Assembly (NCBI GenBank): GCA_013335175.1
Contig: JAAXWC010000002.1
Span: 62,001-126,000 of the forward strand
Length of the DNA: 64,000 nt
Direction: 5' to 3'
DNA from: Candidatus Roizmanbacteria bacterium
GTDB lineage: Bacteria > Patescibacteriota > Microgenomatia > UBA1406 > GWC2-37-13
The notes under the pieces are model-generated. The model had not been told where the DNA came from. It searched no databases and worked only from the letters and a program-made list of their open reading frames with translations. Within the stretch, counting starts at the first letter, position 1. Each line of letters begins with the position of its first letter. Positions 62,940-64,000 of this stretch are shown here, one piece after another. Position numbers and translations under genes: made by a program.

Positions 62940-63393
62940 TTTCTTTCAGATCAACCACTAACCGACGATCCCGTCCTTCACCGAGTGAATAGGTAGTAAG
63001 TTCCGGATGATTGGTGGTGATATATTCGTGCATTATTTTCCGTTCATAGGAAGAAAAGCCGCGAAGATACTGCTGACGTCGCTCTGTTTGAACACGATCT
63101 GCAACCTGAGTAGCAATGTGTTCTAATCGCTCTTTCTGTTTTTCTCGATAATCGTTTACATTAATAAGAATATGAATGGGTTCTCCGGCTGTTTTAAACA
63201 TCATAACCTCAAGAATCTTTTGCATCGCCCGGATCGTTTCACCGTGATGCCCAATAAGCGTAGGTGCTTCGTCGTTAGTGGTAATATGAACTGAATACAT
63301 ATCTTCACTTTGTTCAACCGTAACTTCAAATCCCTCAATCATCTTTGAAAGAAGTGTCTGCATCTCTGTTTTAATTGTTTCTGAGTAATCCAT
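62908..63393 (-). CDS. jag: Jag/KhpB-like RNA-binding protein (KH and R3H domains)
   Basis: A 161-residue protein with a KH-II domain (about 45-115) carrying LIGHHGETIRAMQ and an R3H domain (about 120-155) with SYERKIMHEYITTN and SLGEGRDRRLVV. Jag partners YidC in Gram-positive-like bacteria and binds RNA; it influences membrane-protein insertion and cell-wall elongation. The N-terminal Jag_N domain is short or absent. It lies 28 bases after yidC on the same strand, the classical order. Confidence 0.92.
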   Translation of the reverse strand: MDYSETIKTEMQTLLSKMIEGFEVTVEQSEDMYSVHITTNDEAPTLIGHHGETIRAMQKILEVMMFKTAGEPIHILINVNDYREKQKERLEHIATQVADRVQTERRQQYLRGFSSYERKIMHEYITTNHPELTTYSLGEGRDRRLVVDLKENGIPETQEEQ

Positions 63394-63421
63394 AAAATAA
63401 GTAATAAATTGTAATCAATAG

Positions 63422-64000
63422 TTAACTTTTCTTGTGTTGAGCGTTAAAACGCATGTACTGCATTATACTAAACAGAGAAAAAATATTCCAATACACCGCA
63501 AGACCAATAGGTAAATTCCAAGAAAAAAATCCAAACATTACGGGTAATAAATACTTCATCTGCATGTTCATTGCCTTTTGAAAATCCTCACTTGAAGAAG
63601 GTTTTTCATCTTTTTTCTCAAGAGATTTTTCCTGTTTTGGAGGAGTTGGCATCGAAATACTGTACTGGAAATACTGCAAACCTCCCGTAATTACGGGGAT
63701 AAGCAATCCAATCGGATTATGAAGTTGGGCTGGCGTAAGGGCGAGATTTACCCCTAAAAACCATGGATTCAAACTGTGAATCTTTAAAAATGGAAAGTAC
63801 AAAACACTATTTATTTCTGCAATTGCTTTTGCAGTAGATTGAGCTTGAATGAAAATATTGAGACTACTGTACAAACCAATAAAAACCGGAAGTTGAATAA
63901 GTGCAACCAAACAACCTGATGCAGGATTTACACCCGCTTCTTTATACAGACGCATCTGCTCTGATTGCAATTTTTTAGGATCATCTTTATGCTTTTTTGA
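63422..64000 (-). CDS. yidC: Membrane protein insertase YidC/Oxa1 family (partial at 5' end)
   Basis: The last 192 codons are present and the frame stays open to the right window edge. The sequence LYKEAGVNPASGCLVALIQL is the conserved cytoplasmic loop and helix start of YidC/Oxa1, followed by PVFIGLYSSLNIF, a Lys-rich cytoplasmic loop (EKSLEKKDEKPSS) and MKYLLPVMFGFFSWNLPIGLAVYWN, a hallmark C-terminal helix (cited in two parts, MKYLLPVMFGFF and SWNLPIGLAVYWN). YidC inserts proteins into the membrane. The first bases at the edge read as Lys-rich codons. Confidence 0.93.
   Translation of the reverse strand, partial: SKKHKDDPKKLQSEQMRLYKEAGVNPASGCLVALIQLPVFIGLYSSLNIFIQAQSTAKAIAEINSVLYFPFLKIHSLNPWFLGVNLALTPAQLHNPIGLLIPVITGGLQYFQYSISMPTPPKQEKSLEKKDEKPSSSEDFQKAMNMQMKYLLPVMFGFFSWNLPIGLAVYWNIFSLFSIMQYMRFNAQHKKS

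Noticed and set aside
1-64000. Recoded TGA (code 25) as in some CPR lineages
   Set aside because: TGA ends many genes, including the ATGA overlaps of the glycan operon, and no conserved protein needs an in-frame TGA.
63971-64000. Truncated yidC pseudogene
   Set aside because: The reading frame is open to the window edge; the missing N-terminus is a window cut.

Overview
The window looks like a chromosomal segment of an AT-rich Patescibacteria (Candidate Phyla Radiation, CPR) bacterium, possibly of the Microgenomates group. The assignment is inferred from gene content and protein style, not from a marker-gene search. Supporting signs are very tight packing (no gene-free gap above 300 bases, many ATGA overlaps), several unusual gene fusions, glycan and envelope genes next to type IV secretion (T4SS)-like membrane proteins, S74-type fibre proteins, an archaeal-type UMP kinase, and few biosynthetic genes. 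TGA acts as a normal stop, so genetic code 11 fits. Shine-Dalgarno motifs are hard to find.

Layout. 1-884: end of a sugar-nucleotide transferase and two small membrane proteins. 890-11744: a strong promoter, then rpoB-rpoC-rpsL-rpsG-fusA and a metallophosphoesterase. 11760-15095: a 1111-aa surface fibre with a beta-helix and an S74 chaperone domain. 15101-19197 (minus): surface protein, two DNA glycosylases (MutY-like, Nth), a YibE/F-like membrane protein and MscS. 19345-32081 (plus): an eight-gene glycan operon in which every junction overlaps, opened by a four-module glycosyltransferase/flippase fusion and closed by a strong terminator. 32357-39622: a pilin-like protein, DUF5671-like protein, MFS transporter, ABC-F ATPase, HAD phosphatase, secreted metallopeptidase and companion. 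39797-45597: an unknown protein, VOC protein, tRNA-Ser, recF, a UMP kinase-methyltransferase fusion and a DNA-binding-domain-fused nucleotidyltransferase. 45545-62735: an envelope/T4SS-like island with a VirB2-like pilin, M50-like protease, an unusual ClpC, two peptidoglycan hydrolases, a VirB6-like protein, a Cys-rich VirB2-like protein and two large unknown proteins. 62685-64000: a small membrane protein, Jag and YidC (cut by the window edge).

How it fits together. The glycan operon could make, flip and trim a surface polymer or protein glycan. The 45-63 kb island has parts expected of an envelope-spanning machine: pilins, a polytopic channel-like protein and two wall hydrolases sharing one extracellular domain. 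It also has a ClpC carrying a repeat insertion, and YidC/Jag for membrane insertion. No VirB4/VirD4-type ATPase lies inside the window, so the machine is incomplete here or its motor is elsewhere.

Two regulatory themes stand out. First, at about fifteen starts a -10-like hexamer lies only 5-9 bases before the ATG, which predicts leaderless mRNAs. Second, the UMP kinase gene has a leader with a short U-rich reading frame and a terminator hairpin, arranged like the UTP-sensitive pyrBI attenuator. No CRISPR array, insertion sequence or rRNA was seen.
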